From assembly GCF_037975245.1 (NCBI RefSeq), contig NC_092581.1, positions 8,151,501 through 8,215,500 of the forward strand: a stretch of DNA of 64,000 nucleotides, given 5' to 3'. This document shows positions 10,186 through 22,117 of this stretch, piece after piece; within the stretch, counting starts at the first letter, position 1, and each line of letters starts with the position of its first letter. A program made the position numbers and the translations under genes. The notes under the pieces are model-generated. The model saw only the letters and a list, made by a program, of their open reading frames with translations. It did no database searches and was not told the origin of the DNA. Source of the DNA: Apostichopus japonicus. Taxonomy: Eukaryota; Echinodermata; Holothuroidea; Aspidochirotida; Stichopodidae.

Positions 10186-12257
10186 GTATGTGCCGTTACC
10201 GTTAAGTATTATAGTCTGTTAAAAGATGTAGAAAGAAAAGTACAAAACAATATTGTTGTCCTTTAAAGGTGCAGTATTAATCTTATTTTACTGAATGGAA
10301 GTAATTTAGGGATATCGGTGACAATTTCCTTCCCTGGAGAAATCTTTTGTGCCAAAAGTTTTGAAAGATTATTTAAATTTTTGTGTCAATAATCGAGCAA
10401 TGATGCTTCTTGTTACTGTCTGATCATTCATTCCAATGGATATAGCTTGCTAGTTTGCAGTCCTGAGGAAACAAAACCTACAATAATACAGCAATGTTTT
10501 TGTGTAAAAGTTGTCTTCTTTAAAACTCCAAGATGCAACTAAGTTCATATCACACAAAGACCAAACTGTAGAGGATGTGTATAGCGTGGCACAATGAAGT
10601 TTCAGTTTAGATTTAAAAATTGCAACTTCCAATTAACTGACTTTCAGTATCCAATGTGTGTTGAAGTTTTCAGTATGTTGATGTGCCATATTCTAGCATT
10701 CCCAGGATGATATAAGGTACTTTGGCCTCTCTGGATTACACCAGGAATAAGGAAATTATGTATAACAGACTTTCAGGTTAGCAAAGGAAGCAGAACACAT
10801 TAAATTATGATTAAATTGAAACCGTTAATTACTTGCTAATTGAGAAGAGTCACATGTTTGTAACCACATAGATCTCTTAGTTAGATTGAGGTGTGTCTAC
10901 TACAGGATGTTTATTGCATAGCTTAGTAAAGTCATCAATCAGAGAGTTCATTACTGCTACACCATTTCTGAAGAGCAAATTTCTAGCTGTAAGCTGTAAC
11001 CAAAGTTAAATATAGTTTGGATCCTTTCAAATGTACCTCTTCAGACAAAAACGATTTCAAATCCATATTTAATTGTTCCTTACTGCAGGGGAATTAACAT
11101 ACAATATAAAAAAAAAATCATACTTTGAAATTCAACGAGTGCTTTAGAAGCTTTTATATTTACTTGTCAATCATTATGTATTGTTTGCCAAAATCAGGCG
11201 GTTTCATCTTTCAAGAACAGGAAGGTGTTAGAGCAAATTTCCAATGTTCAGTATTCCCTTGTGTCATTATTATAATCTACTCACAACATGTACTCGGATT
11301 TGGCAGTGATATCTCAAAGTCTTCTGGGAAGGCTTATGTTCCTTGTATTGTCTGGTTTTAAGTAGGGTCATTCCTCTACTCAACACTGTAAAATGACACA
11401 ATATAACAGAGAGAAGAAACTGTTGAAGCAAGCAGAGAATTGCTAAATGTGAAAAAAGTCTTCATTTGAAGGAGAAGTTATAGCCCCCCCCCCCTCCCAA
11501 TCTCTCTTTTGATGCTTACAGTTATGTTTGATGGGGAGTGTAGATCAGCTCTAGTATTAAGGAGAGGATGTACTCTAATGTGGAAACAGATCGTGAAAAT
11601 GGGAGGGTGGGGGTCATCTTGGAAAGACATTTAACATTGCAGACCTCCCAGCGAAACCTTTAAAACCTTTCAAAACCTTTGTTTAAAAAACGGCTCATTA
11701 TTTTTTCCAAAATACTCTTTAAAACCTTTTATTTTTGATTTGATTTTAAACAATTTTTTTGAAAGATTTAGTTTAGATTAGAAATATTGTTTTCAGTCAT
11801 GCTAACCATTGGCCATTAAGTTTTTGTGGACAGCCATGCAAGATTCATGCAGTGATTTAAAACAGACTCACAAGCAACAGTTAATGTAAGTCAGGTATTT
11901 TAAATAAGGGCCACAGATGACGTTAAAATGGGCATAGATGGTAAGAATGTTATAAATTAACTTCATTTTTTACCTTTATAATCCTTTATTTTCATGCTTG
12001 AAGCCTTTAAAAACCTTTATGTACTTCATTTACAACCTTTAAGAAAACCTTTATTTTGTTGATGAGCTGCTGGGAGGTCTGACATTGCATTGGAATTATA
12101 TGCCTTGCTCATTCTACTTGAATGAAACATTTCTTGTTGAGAGTAACTTTACTGTAACTTTCTTGATCCATGTACTAGTCATTCATGTTTTATACATACT
12201 ATTATTCTTGTAAGTGATTTTTTGGTGTTTGATTTGAGCTGTATCTTTTTCTTGCAG
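10186..12257 (+). other. Inferred 3' UTR intron of LDLRAP1-like gene
   Basis: It runs from donor GTATGT (10186) to acceptor TTTTTCTTGCAG (12257). It contains no convincing coding exon. The hAT-like relic at 11640-12081 lies near its 3' end, so the element may influence splicing of the last exon. The intron is inferred from splice-site quality and not from transcript data. Confidence 0.45.
11640..12081. mobile_element. hAT-like non-autonomous element with 12-13 bp inverted ends
   Basis: The ends are CAGACCTCCCAGC (11640-11652) and GCTGGGAGGTCTG (12069-12081), exact inverted repeats. The flanks AACATTGC (11633-11640) and GACATTGC (12081-12088) match at 7 of 8 bases, suggesting an 8-bp target duplication if the end is taken as AGACC. 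The interior repeats AAACCTTTA-like motifs near both ends, which could be subterminal binding sites. No transposase reading frame is visible. Confidence 0.7.
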
Positions 12258-12412
12258 GTGGTTTAGATCTGACGTCAAGAGTGCGCTTTCTGTAGCAAGA
12301 ACTAAAGTTTTAATTAAAGGATATCCAAGCACGACTACTCCACTAAAAGATGATCGGGATGTACATGTGTACGGTGAATTCATGTTGAGCCTCTACACGA
12401 ATTGCACACTAA
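12258..12412 (+). CDS. Spliced 3' exon: 3' UTR or alternative coding exon
   Basis: It begins after a good acceptor (TTTTTCTTGCAG). It is noticeably richer in GC and CpG than its surroundings, and one frame stays open: first base completes a codon, then WFRSDVKSALSVARTKVLIK and on through VHVYGEFMLSLYTNCTL, ending at 12412 before GTTAGT or, unspliced, at TAG just after. The entry phase is the same as that of exon 10008, so skipping 10008 would join DDCFSK to WFRSD in frame. Alternatively it is plain 3' UTR, or an exon of an unrelated gene. I do not recognise the protein sequence. Confidence 0.4.
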
Positions 12413-12576
12413 GTTAGTAACATTGATCTACTGCCCTTTCATTGTCCAGAGTTATTTCAAGGCACCCCGCCCAGCTGTTGGTTTAATCCAGAGCTCATCC
12501 TGCATAATCATCCGACCATTCATTTCAAGTCAAACTACCAACCAGGAAGAAAAGTTACAACTTCATTAGCAAAAAT

Positions 12577-12582
12577 AATAAA
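12577..12582 (+). terminator. Candidate polyadenylation signal AATAAA
   Basis: AATAAA about 165 bases past the 12412 exon end. If the 12258 exon is not spliced on, this is the first plausible poly(A) signal for the LDLRAP1-like transcript. The motif is short and common in AT-rich DNA. Confidence 0.3.
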
Positions 12583-12599
12583 GTGAAATGTCGGTTACA

Positions 12600-15500
12600 A
12601 TATTTACATGTGATGACTTGCCCTTTTCCAACCAGTCATAAAGAAGGCAACTTGGTCTCTACTTCACATTAGCTTTATGATTTTCAAACATTTTGCAGTG
12701 AATAGGGTTTATTCTTTTGTTTTGTCTGGATCTATAAGAGGGGTACTGTTATTGCTTTATATAAAGCTGATATATGTTCCCCTTACATAAACTTAGCAAA
12801 TAATGGACATATGTGGCAGCTTCTTCCATAAATGCATTATTTTATTTCTATGATAGGGACTGTCATACCAATTGTGATTCTCAATGTCTCTTTCTTTCAT
12901 CGACTTTTTGTAATCATATATCATACGTTTTTGCGTCCAGCCATGAAATAGCTGAGGATATATCCACAAATTTCAGTTGCTAATGTATTGGCCTTGTTGT
13001 TATCACTGTTACAAAGTGTGGTGACCTACCTGCTGTTGGTAGCAAGCTTTGTATCCTGTTTATGTCCAGAGAAAGGTGGAGTGTATTATCACTTCAAAGA
13101 GTAGTTGCATATGCAACTTTAGTAAAAGAGTTTCCAAGTCTGATTGTTGCCTTTATGTCATGGATGTTGTGTTCAAGATAGTGTTTTAGTTTTATTGTGC
13201 ATGAAATGCAATATTTATCTATTTAGTGTCCAAATATACTTCAGTTCCAAATTTTATCCTCTGATTACTCAAATGCATGGGAGCAGATGAAAGAGTGGTT
13301 GAAGGTGTAGCCATTTTTGTATATAGCCTCTTCAGCCAACCATTTCTGGTGATTTCTGCATTTTGACCACATTTGTCTGTTGTACAGAGCAATGCTCATT
13401 GCAGCAGCTGTTGTTGTAGTGTTGCAAAGACACTTGTCTGCATTTGCTGAGCTTGCTACTCAGAACTTTTTTCTTATCCATTATGAACATTCTGCTATAC
13501 TATGATGGATACATTAACAGCAAACAGAGATCACAGTGACCTAGTTACAGGCACTATCTGAGAGCATCAAGTCCACACATAACCACCAATTAAGTTGTTT
13601 TCATTTCATTTAATGAACACTGTAAAAATAATTCTTTGTTTAACTAGTAGATGCCCTTAAAGCATTGGGAATCAGGGTAGAACATGCTGAGAAATCTAGC
13701 ACAAGGTGTGCAGTCTGTATGCTTGCATGCATAACTAATATATATGTACAACAGAGACACTGTTGTGAATGTTTGTCACGACCCAGTAGGCCCTGCTTTA
13801 ACAAAGTCAAATGGATATGGATATAGCTAAACCCTTCGTCATTTCTGATTATTTGAAATGCAAACATCGACGCTTGATCGTTAGGTAAGGATTTTGAACA
13901 CAGAAGTGGTGTATTTAGAGGTTTATGGAGACAGGAAGGGAGAATAAAGAAATTTAACTCCAGTGTCAACAAAAACTCAACAAAAAAAAGTTTCTTAACA
14001 CAATTAATAAAAAACAATCATGATTACATTTTGAATGTGACAAGATTATATGAACATTCATATCAGCAGTAATAAAACTTGTCATTGTTCAATGGAAGAT
14101 ACATAGCCAAGTAAAGTCACATGCACTAATAATTTCAAAACTTGTGGCAGCATTTTGCTGGTTTCCAATTTTAGTTTACATTAAAATCTAAGGAAAATAA
14201 CGTATGTTAGATTAGCTAGCTCACTTTCATTTCGTATAATGAGAAATTAGTTTAATATACATTTTTACATCTTACTTTCAGCATGCAAGTTGTAAATTGT
14301 CCATATAACAGATTGTTGGAATTTCATGGTTGTATTATTATTTACTCATCGAATTATTTGATAAAAATATTTTGTAGGACATCTAGAGAAGGCACAAGTT
14401 GCATTGTTGATTGCCAGAGGAGTCCAGAGCCAGGTTTGGCCCAAGGGATAATTATGTCAGTGGGCTCCATTTTAAATCATTACGTTTCCTAGAGTGGACC
14501 TATATTGTAAATATACACTATTTTTGATCACATAATTAAGACAAATACACTATTTATATCAGATACCACTTTTTCCAGACGTTGCATACTTTCCTAGGCC
14601 CCCTTAGTTGATCCTGGGTCTGTCTCCTCTGAGCACCTGTCTTGTTAACCCTGGTCATGCCACTTGTTGTGGAAGAGGTGAACAATGGAATGAACCTCAA
14701 ATGCTGGTCCGCAGATGTTTGGCCATCTAGCAGTCCAAAGTTTGGACATGTCATGAAAGTATGCCTTCAACAAGATCATAAATTCAGCTTGTAACATCTA
14801 AAAATCTCCTTGATATATTATGAGATGTAAGATTGTACAAAGATCATTAAATCAAAGAGTGTATGATTGAATTGCTTACATTTATAGCTTGTTACATAAT
14901 ATTTCTGGCTTTGTACAAACATGTTAACTACATATTTTCAGTGGACTGGGCATACTACCAGTCTCTTTGTACATTAACTTTGAAATGCCAAAAGCCTATT
15001 GCATGTAAATATTCATGTATTAAGATCTCACTATTTATGAACAGTTAACTACTTGTACTTTCTGATTGCTATGAAATTTAATCTATGAAAAAGAAAAATA
15101 ATATAGCTATTTATTTGGTTAGAAAATTGTTAAAAGGACTCAAATATGTCTATTCTGAAATTGCATAAGTATTTGCAAATATTGTACAAAGGACCGAAAA
15201 GTTTGTCTAAGTAGACAAATAATTAGTTGCCACAACTCGCCATTGGATACAATAAAATTGGCCATTGTGATGTTTTGTTTCTTTGTTTATTTTATTTAAT
15301 GTATATTTAAAAGTGATTTTATTTTTTGGAGAAATTTGTTTTCCAGTATTATTTTTGTCTTCATAGCTAGATATATGAAATATGATTTTTCTTCTTTATT
15401 GTGTGAATGTTATTGTTGGGGTAAGCTAAATCACAAGTTAATGGTTTATTTACTTTTCCTTTTGTTATATATTCTGTTCATCATAACTGTTCCTGTTGTA

Positions 15501-15730
15501 ACTGATTCTAATTCAGAATTAATGTTAGATTTTCTTAGTTTTGCCAAAAAGTGGCAGATAAAAATGTATGTTTGTGTTAAAACTTGGTTTGAAGTTCATA
15601 CTGATGGAAATCAGTTATATATATTTCATTAGAGTGTTGTGATGAATTTAACATTCGTACCATCCACTGAGCACTATTACTTATCATTCATTCGGTTGCA
15701 TTACAAACTTTCATAACATGACAGCATCAA
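12600..15730. other. Intergenic or long intron; little seen
   Basis: AT-rich sequence without recognisable conserved coding. A 125-codon minus-strand open frame at 13640-14017 has no recognisable domain. At 14378-14433 a short segment sits between TTTTGTAG and CAG|GTTTGG with an open frame HLEKAQVALLIARGVQSQ. It could be an exon but has no partner in a consistent phase. Confidence 0.5.
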
Positions 15731-16049
15731 GTCTGATTACAGACCAAAAGTGAGGCTAAGCATTTCTAATTCATTTGGGGTGATGTAGGAGTATGGTTGC
15801 ACTGTGCCAGCGTAACAACCAACAAAGCTAAGCATTTGTGATCCATGTGGTGGAGTTTTTACATTACCATGCGTGCCATAGCCACCAGTGAAGCTTTGCA
15901 TTGCAAATTCCTTAAGAGTCTGTTCATTTGAAATCTTCATTCTCTAAGTGTTCTTCAGGAGGCTTGTTGTATAATTCCTTTTGTAAGGTTTTCTCATATC
16001 ACCATGTTTATCAATATATAGATAATTCATATGGTTGAGACTGTAATAC

Positions 16050-16240
16050 TCTGTTCATTCATACTTAGTAAAGATTCCTAAATCCTATTGGTCCATTCAG
16101 GTCAGCTGACTGTGGTTAATCCTGTGAGTAATGCACGGTAAAATTACGGGGCATCACTTCAATAAATTTTTGGTTATATGTAACCAAAAATGTTTTGTTT
16201 TATGATTTTTCCCCCACACAAATGGTAGTGTATGAATGAA
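16050..16240. mobile_element. Outer part of a foldback element cluster
   Basis: TGTTCATTCATA at about 16052 is mirrored by TATGAATGAACG at about 16231-16242. Inside are a third copy of the TTAATCCTGTGAGTAATGCACG motif (about 16117-16138) also found in the 16361 arm, and a perfect hairpin with arms TTTTTGGTTA and TAACCAAAAA (16167-16176 and 16181-16190). This suggests nested or composite foldback structure. Confidence 0.6.
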
Positions 16241-16241
16241 C

Positions 16242-16407
16242 GGGATTAATCAACGGTCTAGCATGCGTTACTCACATGATTAATGCACTCCGGGTGTTAA
16301 TGCTATCGCTGGATGCACTCCGGCTCCGCCCTCGTGCATCGCTTGCATTATCCCCTGATCGTGCATTAATCCTGTGAGTAACGCACGCTAGACCGTTGAT
16401 TAACCCC
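16242..16407. mobile_element. Foldback/MITE with 47-bp inverted arms
   Basis: The left arm 16242-16288 (starting GGGATTAATCAACGGTCTAG) and right arm 16361-16407 are inverted copies with only about four mismatches over 47 bases. The central loop holds a second inverted pair, GATGCAC and GTGCATC (about 16312-16340). No protein is encoded. A target duplication is not evident. Confidence 0.85.
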
Positions 16408-16683
16408 TTATTCATCAAGTAAGGTGTCATGGCACTCATTTATAAGCATGTTGAGTTCATGGTCACCACTCTTATACAAACATCTCCAGGCATATCTGCA
16501 TTCATCTGTTGATAGTTCAATCTACAGTACCAGCCAATGAAGCCTGCCACTGGCAGTTTGTTCTATTGGTCATCATAGTTGTTATATCTTGCAATGAGGG
16601 TGTTTGCAGTCATATTAAAGTTAACTGGATGTGAGTCTTTGAGAGTATTCCTGTAATAATAACTTCCAGTAAGGCCTAGATTG

Positions 16684-16958
16684 CAGTAACACATACAGCT
16701 GTAACACATATTAAAAGCAGTAACACATAAAGCTGTAACAATAAAGCTGTAAAACATAAAGCAGTAACATATAAAGCTGTAACCTATAAAGCAGTAACAC
16801 ATAAAGCTGTAACATATAAAGCAGTAACATATAAAGCTGTAAAACATAGAGCTGTAACACATAAAGCAGTAACACATAGAGCTGTAACACATAAAGCAGT
16901 TACACATAAAGCAGTAACAATAAAGCTGTAACACATAAAGCAGTAACACATAAAGCAG
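16684..16958. repeat. 15-bp tandem repeat (GCAGTAACACATAAA)
   Basis: About 18 copies of a 15-bp unit, alternating between GCAGTAACACATAAA and GCTGTAACATATAAA forms. The unit length keeps one minus-strand frame open as a Cys/Met/Tyr-rich repeat, which is an artefact and not a gene. Confidence 0.92.
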
Positions 16959-17203
16959 TTTGGTTTATCATCATGACCATCTTGTTACTATTTAGCACTT
17001 GATTAATTCAGTAACAGATTGCTACCCAAGCAGACATGAATAACCCTGAACCTATTGGCTGCCGACCTCTTATGTAAATCTTGACTTAAATTGATTTGCT
17101 GAGGATTCCGTTCACCATCATTACTATTACCATTGTAGTGACCAATATACAGTGGACTCAGTCGAGTTCCTTGGGATTTTAAAATGTTCAGTGTTTTATG
17201 CAA

Positions 17204-19075
17204 ATAATATTGTTATGTTTACAAAAGTACTATAACTTATGAATATACTTATGAAGATACTACTCATTAGTAGTCATTTATTCATGGCCATACATGTTTT
17301 TTATAGGAATGCTTCAAGTGTTTGCAAAAGGATAGCGTGATAGTACTTGAAATTGAAAATAGTTTACACAACCAACATGCCAGTTGGACTTTATACATGT
17401 ACACATATAGATGTCTTTATACTTCTACTTCCTATTCTAGTCATTTTCTGTGTAAGTTAGGTTACATTAGTTTGTACTTATTTGATCTGGCCAAATGATA
17501 ATATTTGTATAAAATCATAACAGTTTGAATGTAGTCACACTGAAAGTCTTCAAACAGAGGCGTAACTGTTGGAAAGATCAAACTTATTTACTCGCAGTTG
17601 ATTTGTAAACCTTGTCATAATTAATACACCAAAGACTCATCAAATAACTAGTTTATTATCTATTAAATTAAAATCATATAAAGAAGTAGTTCCTTGAAGA
17701 GGTTCTTTGCATTCATGGAAAGTTGTCTGTTAGCTTTGATGAGTGGCCTGAAGTAAAATGAGGTTCTGTGGAATTATAACTTGTATCAATCAAGTAGTCT
17801 TCATTAGTCATTAGTCATAGTCAGTTGAGACTGACAGCCACATATGTGACTGCAGTCATCTGTCCAGCAGGATACCTAGCCTGCTGCAATGGTCAATGGC
17901 TGCTGTTATTGCAATATCAGTCTGTTACAGGCGACTGACTAAATCACAACTGTCAGGGTATGTGGTCAACTGGGATGGTAATGTTGTAGGGGATTCTTAG
18001 CAGGTTAGTTAATGATATTGAGTTATTTATAGCACAGGTTCCATGTCACAATATGGACTTATTTACAGAAATGCTTATCAGTTTCTGTCTTATTCCTTAA
18101 TATATTTGGTAGGTAGTTAAAAGTACAACACTTTGCATATCTTCAAGCTGACAAATAATTATTTAAAAAAAATATGAGTGCAGGTTCATGATGTTCATCC
18201 ATTTGCAGGAAATATATTTCTCTTTGTTATCATAATTAACCTATGAAATCTGCAACTGGAATTTCAAATTTAAGAAATTGCCAATTTTAATTACCATATG
18301 TATTTCCCATACAAGAATATTTCATAGGGAAGCTGTTAGATTCTTATTTACTCTTAAGAAGTGTTGTAACATATTTTCCCTATGTAACGAAGGTGGCATT
18401 GGTTTGCTGAACAATCATTTGTGTACATTTGAATACTTATAGTCACATTTTTCAATGTTCAGAGTAAACCACCATAAAGATCAGTTTAAGAGGTCTGGGC
18501 GACTGAGTTTGGCGATTTTGATAATATGTCATTAAATTTAGGGTACTTCTGGGGCAATATCAAACATCAATCTAGTGAATCCAATGAAAAGGAACATGCC
18601 TTTAAGTTTGATCAATAAACTTGAACCTCATGATGGTCTCTTTGCCTTAAGATGATTACAGAAACTGGTACATATGAAGGACTACTGGGATAACATGAAA
18701 AATAATAAATATTACTGCATTGAAGGGGCAGGGTTGGTGATGGTAATGGTGCTCTACCAAAATATCAGATTAATATGAAATAATTATTTGATTTTGTTTT
18801 AACCTTTCATAACCATTTTCATTAATACTGAAATAAGATCCAACATGTGTCATTACATTGCAAATGTATTGGTCCCAGTTTCTAATTTGTTATGATTTTC
18901 TTGGCAAATTGTCTATTTTAATTTAATTGATGTATTTGTGACTGATATCGCTACTTCTTAAAGTACTGACATTGTCAAAGGTCTTTTTTTTAACTGAATT
19001 GTTTCTGTTAGTTCATGTTATTTACATAAATTTAAAAGTTTTCATAATTGCAATTATTTAGTTAATTGTGTTTAG
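17204..19075. other. AT-rich sequence without visible genes
   Basis: No coding exon, tandem array or paired inverted ends were found. A CAGAGGCGTAAC string at about 17557 resembles a transposon end also seen at 22985, but no partner end was found. Confidence 0.5.
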
Positions 19076-19164
19076 GGCTAGTCACAGCGGGTGTTGAAAG
19101 CGAAATTGTTTGGCGAAGAACACAAGAAGACAAAAGAGTACTAGATTTAGATGTCTACATGTAA
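19076..19164 (+). CDS. Candidate terminal coding exon
   Basis: After acceptor AATTGTGTTTAG, two bases complete a codon and then the frame reads LVTAGVESEIVWRRTQEDKR and LDLDVYM, stop TAA at 19162-19164. The segment has CpG-containing, balanced codons unlike the surrounding AT-rich DNA. Its entry phase fits the exit phase of 12258-12412 exactly (A|GG, Arg). Together they would form a 3' end for an alternative LDLRAP1 product or for an unrecognised gene. The 6.7-kb gap and lack of homology keep confidence low. Confidence 0.35.
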
Positions 19165-20748
19165 TGAAGAATACCTCAGGTGAAACAAATTCTAAAACTA
19201 TTGGAGACAAGAGAATAAAAGAATCGATACATGGCAGGGATTTTTGAGGATATATGTAGGAAAGTATAGATTTGCATGTCTGGTCATGTAAAGAGTTTGG
19301 GCTGTATCAGATGTGGAATGTTTAAGTAATTGAGTGTATTTGTGCAATGTGAATGATATAGTTAAGGTGGATCTAGTAATATCGTAATCAGTGACTAAAG
19401 GCCAACACTGTTTGAATGTAAAGTGTTTTAACCATGGAGTTCTCTATCTGCTTATCTCCATTTTCCAAATTGAAATTTCCCTAGACCTTCAGAAGCATTA
19501 TTATACTTAATTGAGATCATTCTGGATATTCTTGGAAATGTTTTTGCCTATTTTACTCATTGGAGTGGGAAGGGGGAGGGGGGGGGTGGGTTTGCATTCT
19601 ATTTCTATATTTATTCTTGTTTGCTGTTTCCATATTTGGAGAAGTATGATTGAGCAGGTAGTGATGGGTGATAGGTTTTGTCCAAAGGTACCATCATTAT
19701 ACAATCCCTCTGGTTGCATTACTGGTGTGGGTAGCTTTTCTTCTCATTTACTTACTGTGGTTAGTGTTAGTTATTGGTTGTTTTATGTTAATGCCTGTAT
19801 ATAATAGTAACGAAACAGAAAATCCCAAATGGAATGCTTTCAATACACAGAATGTATGCACTGTAAAAACTAAAACAAGATTTGTGTGTGCGTGTCTTCA
19901 TCTTGCTTTGCGACTACCATTAGTGGGACCTCACATTTGAAAATCCGCTCTTAGTAAGACTGCCGTTCATTTTGCTCCACTACCCACTTCTTCACCTTTC
20001 AAGGTTATTAGTCTGGAATGTTAGCCTGTGTGTTACGTAATCAATTCGCCAAGCCTAGCAAAGGAAATGAGCGTGGATAAGTCACTTGCACAGCTCAAAT
20101 TTCCTGTGATCTACCCAGAGATCCTATTAACATGCCAGAGGTGGATAAACCGGTTATGGCAGTGGTATTTAAAGGGTGCATTTTCAAATGAAGAACAGAT
20201 TCTTTCCCTTAGCCTACCCACCCCCTCCCTTCTACCCATCTCCCACCCTTCACTTATGTTCTTCTCTCTCACCCAACTTTTGGAAATTATCGATCCTTTA
20301 CTATCTTATGTTTTTGAGATGTGAACCTTTATACACCAGTAGTTGAGAAATGGAAGTGGGTGGATTAATTAGTCTAGCACACACAGAAGGTACGTTGGCT
20401 CCTCAGAAGTAACACAGTTTGTTAAACATGAAATGGTTATAGTCTCACGCAGCATGTTAATAGTAATAATAAATAACACAAGGATTGACAATGCACATAT
20501 ATCCACTCTGCAGAGCAAGGCACAAATACAGTTTACAATGCATTACAGTTCCCCAACACAGGTCCCACAATAATTTTCACAACAGGGTGTAGGGTGGTAC
20601 CAATTTTATATCAGTTAACATCAGTGTGTGCTACTTCCCCCTCAAACTTATGTTGGGAGTTTCGGGTTTACACAGTTAACTGTCAATGGCTAAGGGTATT
20701 GAAATTTGTCTATGCATTGTAATCTAAATATACCTCAAAATGTACCAT
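19165..20748. other. Intergenic sequence; no gene seen
   Basis: Contains a G-rich tract at about 19568-19590 and several short chance frames (19511-19940, 20028-20324). Nothing conserved was recognised. Confidence 0.5.
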
Positions 20749-21118
20749 TTAAAGGGTGTGAAGACTCGCGCAAAAGAAACGTCTAATGCCGGTAATCTGA
20801 CCTAGTTTCGAATGAGGTGTAACAGAACTGTAAGACACCCCCATCGATCCCAGAAAATACACACACAACTTGCTACCGTCGGTAATTAGACACTAGTGTA
20901 CAGTCAGTAGTACATACAACTGCAGTCAATACCCACAGCACAGTGTATAAACAATACAGCAATGGACATCTCAGGTCCAGCTAAAGATAACAAGGTATCA
21001 CGTTTCATTACTGTCTGCATTTTGTAGCGACACGAACAAAACGTCACTTGCAAACAACAGAAAGTTAACTTTTTCAGATGGCCGCACGCGGTTTGGGGCG
21101 AGTCTTCAATGCCTTTAA
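20749..21118. mobile_element. TTAA-flanked MITE, copy 1
   Basis: It is bounded by TTAA at 20749-20752 and 21115-21118. The inverted ends are AGGGTGTGAAGACTCGCGC (left) and GGCGAGTCTTCAATGCCT (right). TTAA duplication is the hallmark of piggyBac-type insertion, although the ends lack the usual CCY start; a related cut-and-paste family is possible. It is about 366 bp, without an intact transposase. A second copy lies at 22456-22801 in the same orientation. Confidence 0.8.
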
Positions 21119-21203
21119 TTGGCATCTAAATTCTGGGGGGAAATCCTCACCCCCTACATGGGACTCATTCTTGGTAAGGAATATCCTCATGTTGTATAAC
21201 ATA

Positions 21204-22117
21204 CATAGGCGTACGGGACCATTTCAGTTTGGGGGGGCAGAAACTTTTGTGCCCGAAAGTTCCCGTGACACTATCTAAGCGGAGCGCCACCATCGGTTGG
21301 CGCGTAGCATACAAAAAAAAATTTGGCCAAAAATGCCTCCCTGATTGCCGGAAATAGCCCTTCTGAGGCCTTGCAAGTTGCATCTAAACATTCTTTATTT
21401 TATAATCTCACGTTTTAGAAATATACACTTCCCCAAATATTTGGTAAATTAGAAGAAGAAAAAATGGTAACATCACTTTGAAGGGGAAATATAGGACAGT
21501 ATATTTTTTAAGCTCCTATTTAGTTACCGTATTTATTATTTTAACACAGTACTCAGCTACCTCCAGAAAACATACATTGTTCAACGACACGTAGGCGGGA
21601 TAATGTCGCTGTGTCGGGTGAGACTGCAATTTGTCTCACAAAAAAGTATCAAAAATAACAAAGAATACCATAAACCTGTACTTCTAGGCTTGTAGGCACC
21701 CCCCCCCCCACCATCCATGAACAAGAAAATTCTTATATACACTCATGTCGGGGATGTCCAGGTATACAGTTGACTAGTTAGACAAATTTTTGATAGTGCA
21801 AAAAGCGTGGTAGCCCAGATGAGCTGCGCTAACGGTGGTGTTACACGGAAATATTCCGGCAACATGATGCTAAATAAAGAAAATCATTAGGCCTATATTA
21901 ATATAAATGTCACAAAACAAATAACATAAAACGCTCTCCAAAGAATTGTCGGGCAAAAATTTGAAAAAGATTTGGGCAAGCTACTGCATATTTATATTTT
22001 TTCCCCTCCTCTTAGGCTGCCCGAATTTTTCAGGACTTTTGCCCGAATTTCTTGTCCTCTGGAAATTTGGGGGCAGTCTGCCCCCTGCCCCCCCCCCCCC
22101 CGCCTCGTACGCCTATG
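21204..22117. mobile_element. hAT-like element with exact 8-bp target duplication
   Basis: The ends CATAGGCGTACG (21204-21215) and CGTACGCCTATG (22106-22117) are perfect 12-bp inverted repeats. The flanks ATAACATA (21196-21203 and 22118-22125) are identical, an 8-bp target duplication as expected for hAT. The 914-bp interior carries G-rich and C-rich runs just inside the ends (about 21232 and 22080-22101) and no transposase frame, so it is non-autonomous. Identical duplications suggest a fairly recent insertion. Confidence 0.88.

Larger units (their letters stand above)
15737..17203 (-). pseudogene. Degraded coding-like stretch, family not recognised
   Basis: Three minus-strand segments read like decayed protein: 17203-17003, about 16677-16440 (interrupted by stops), and 15940-15737. 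Short fragments such as GLTGSYYYRNTLKDSHPVNF and SFTGGYGTHGNVKTPPHGSQ have a balanced composition, unlike neighbouring AT-rich noise. They are broken by the 15-bp tandem array and the foldback cluster, so any gene here looks inactivated. The Gly-rich last segment faintly resembles a beta-prism lectin repeat, but I cannot assign a family. Confidence 0.25.

Noticed and set aside
13640-14017. 125-codon minus-strand frame
   Set aside because: The longest non-repeat frame outside known genes, but composition is AT-driven (Phe/Leu/Ser-rich) and no motif is recognisable. It cannot be excluded, but it is not supported.
14378-14433. Possible 56-nt exon reading HLEKAQVALLIARGVQSQ
   Set aside because: Splice-like ends are present and it can follow 12412 in phase, but its exit phase then meets an immediate stop at 19079, whereas direct joining of 12412 to 19076 stays open. 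Kept only as a low-probability alternative.
16563-16949. 128-codon minus-strand frame rich in Cys, Met, Tyr
   Set aside because: Most of it is the translation of the 15-bp tandem array. Only its last third belongs to the decayed coding-like stretch listed separately.
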